This document shows, in pieces, positions 62,543 to 64,000 of a DNA stretch of 64,000 bases. Where the stretch lies: the NCBI GenBank assembly GCA_016281335.1, contig JAEEIK010000133.1, positions 62,001-126,000 of the forward strand, written 5' to 3'. This DNA is from Lachnospiraceae bacterium (GTDB taxonomy: Bacteria; Bacillota; Clostridia; Lachnospirales; Lachnospiraceae). Position numbers and translations under genes: made by a program. Within the stretch, counting starts at the first letter, position 1; each line of letters begins with the position of its first letter. A model generated the notes under the pieces. It saw nothing but the letters and a program-made list of their open reading frames with translations, was not told the DNA's origin and did no database searches.

Positions 62543-64000
62543 ATGGGAAAAGCTTTATATATAGCGGAGAAACCTTCCGTAGCTGCAGAGTTCGCAAAAG
62601 CCCTGAAGCTGAACATGAAAAAATATGACGGTTATCTGGAATCGGAGGAAGCCATAGTCACCTGGTGTGTCGGACATCTCGTGAGCATGAGTTATCCGGA
62701 GAGCTATTCACCGGAACTTAAAAGATGGAGTTTTGCAACGATCCCGTTTATTCCGGATAAATATAAATATGAGGTGATACCTTCAACCAGGAAACAGTTC
62801 GGTATCGTTTCTTCTCTTTTGAAGAGACCCGAGGTGGAGACCATATATGTCTGTACCGACTCCGGAAGAGAAGGAGAATATATATATCGTCTGGTGGAGC
62901 AGGAAAGCGGCATCAGCGGCAAAACAAGAAAGCGTGTCTGGATCGATTCCCAGACCGAAGAAGAGATATTAAGGGGCATAAGGGAGGCAAAAGATCTTTC
63001 GGCCTATGATGATCTTGCAAATGCTGCATATCTGCGGGCACAGGAAGATTACCTAATGGGGATCAATTTCTCCAGGGCCCTGACCCTTAAATACGGTACA
63101 CAGATAAAGAATTATCTGAAAGCAGAGAAAGCTGTAGTTGCGGTAGGGCGTGTGATGACCTGCGTACTCGGAATGGTGACTCTGCGTGAACGGGAAATAA
63201 GAAGTTTTGACAAAACACCCTTCTACAGAGTATCCGGCGGTTTTGAGAAAGACGGGGCAGTGATAAACGCCGAATGGAAAGCCGTGGAAGGTTCGGCATA
63301 TTTCGGATCACCGAAGCTATACAAGGAAAACGGATTTAAGAAAAGAGAGGATGCTGCGGAGCTGATAAAGAACCTTTCCGGACATGATGAGAAGGAAGGT
63401 GAGTTTGAGGCCGATATTAACGGAACTCTCAGCTCAAAGGAAAAAAAGAAAGAAAAGAAGAATGCGCCTCTTTTATACAATCTTGCGGAATTGCAGAATG
63501 TCTGCTCGAAGTTTTTCAAGATAAGTCCCGATGAGACCTTAAAGGTCGCGCAGGAACTGTATGAAAAGAAACTTACGACTTATCCGAGGACCGATGCGAG
63601 AGTGCTCTCCAGCGCGGTTGCCAAAGAGATAGATAAGAATCTTAAGGGGCTGTCAAATTATGATAAATGCGGCGATATCGCCAAAGAAGTCCTAAGCGGC
63701 GGGCTTTACAAAGGCATTGAAAAGAGTCGTTACGTTAATGATAAGCAGATAACGGACCATTATGCGATCATACCTACCGGTCAGGGCTTCGGGGCGCTCG
63801 GAAGTTTAACGCCCCTGTGCGCAAAGGTATATGAACTGATAGTCCGACGTTTCCTTGCCATATTCTATCCGGCCCAGGAATTTGAAAAACTGAGTCTCGT
63901 GATAAGTATTAATAACGAAAGTTTCTTTGCAAACTTTAAGACTGAGCTTAAGGAAGGCTGGCAGAAGGTAATGAAATACAGCTTCTTCAAAGACAGGAAG
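62543..64000 (+). CDS. topB: DNA topoisomerase III, 3' end cut by window edge
   Basis: Type IA topoisomerase that decatenates and relaxes DNA. The frame is open from the ATG at 62543 to the window end (486 codons seen). The Toprim domain has YIAEKPSVA at the start and CTDSGREGEYIYR near residue 110; the active-site Tyr is in LTTYPRTDARVL near residue 348, and TDHYAIIPT follows. AAGGTGG lies before the ATG. The missing C-terminal part should hold the rest of the core and perhaps zinc ribbons. Confidence 0.95.
   Translation, partial: MGKALYIAEKPSVAAEFAKALKLNMKKYDGYLESEEAIVTWCVGHLVSMSYPESYSPELKRWSFATIPFIPDKYKYEVIPSTRKQFGIVSSLLKRPEVETIYVCTDSGREGEYIYRLVEQESGISGKTRKRVWIDSQTEEEILRGIREAKDLSAYDDLANAAYLRAQEDYLMGINFSRALTLKYGTQIKNYLKAEKAVVAVGRVMTCVLGMVTLREREIRSFDKTPFYRVSGGFEKDGAVINAEWKAVEGSAYFGSPKLYKENGFKKREDAAELIKNLSGHDEKEGEFEADINGTLSSKEKKKEKKNAPLLYNLAELQNVCSKFFKISPDETLKVAQELYEKKLTTYPRTDARVLSSAVAKEIDKNLKGLSNYDKCGDIAKEVLSGGLYKGIEKSRYVNDKQITDHYAIIPTGQGFGALGSLTPLCAKVYELIVRRFLAIFYPAQEFEKLSLVISINNESFFANFKTELKEGWQKVMKYSFFKDRK

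Overview
The window looks like a core-genome stretch from an anaerobic Firmicute of the Lachnospiraceae type (Butyrivibrio/Roseburia-like). This is inferred from gene content and order (rpmF-plsX-acpP-rnc-smc-ftsY, scpA-scpB, moxR-DUF58-transglutaminase, a sodium-pumping decarboxylase cluster), moderate G+C, strong GGAGG ribosome sites, TTG and GTG starts, and Gram-positive promoters with a TRTG extension upstream of the -10. Nearly every gene lies on the + strand in tightly packed, often overlapping operons. I see no rRNA, tRNA, CRISPR array, insertion sequence or prophage.

Layout. 1-2.9 kb: GH27 alpha-galactosidase (cut by the window edge), an unknown small gene and an L,D-transpeptidase. 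2.9-11.5 kb: cobalamin-dependent methionine synthase without its reactivation domain, leuS, pta, and a membrane-tethered M3 peptidase with a repeat-rich tail. 11.5-18.5 kb: rpmF, plsX, acpP, rnc, smc, ftsY. 18.5-25.4 kb: threonine ammonia-lyase, a DUF1015 protein, a GlgB homologue whose catalytic residues are all replaced, mscS, queA. 25.5-33.5 kb: PilZ protein, two DegV proteins, tyrA, SulP transporter, GT4 glycosyltransferase, GH13 glucosidase. 33.6-39.5 kb: FtsA-like actin-fold protein with extra C-terminal domains, YycJ-type hydrolase, ACT protein, UPF0210 protein, secreted nucleoside-hydrolase-like protein. 39.5-47.8 kb: tmcAL (minus strand), moxR-DUF58-transglutaminase, rpsU, metallophosphoesterase, scpA, scpB. 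47.9-53.2 kb: a five-gene biotin-dependent decarboxylase/transcarboxylase operon. 53.2-56.5 kb: RpiR regulator, HI0933-type flavoprotein, S11 carboxypeptidase. 56.5-57.4 kb: two unknown minus-strand genes whose leader holds a double-hairpin repeat. 57.6-64 kb: GDSL hydrolase, argH, asd, an ATPase with a degenerate DUF234-like tail, and topB (cut by the window edge).

How the parts work together. The decarboxylase operon encodes both a CoA-ester carboxyltransferase and a pyruvate/oxaloacetate carboxyltransferase with one biotin carrier, one sodium-pump beta subunit and one gamma-like anchor. It could therefore link carboxyl transfer to a sodium gradient. Several envelope genes (L,D-transpeptidase, S11 carboxypeptidase, GDSL hydrolase, MoxR/transglutaminase set, FtsA-like protein) serve wall metabolism and division. 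The GlgB-like pseudoenzyme, the tethered M3 peptidase, the apparently leaderless FtsA-like gene with added domains, and the inserted domain in GH27 are the least expected items.
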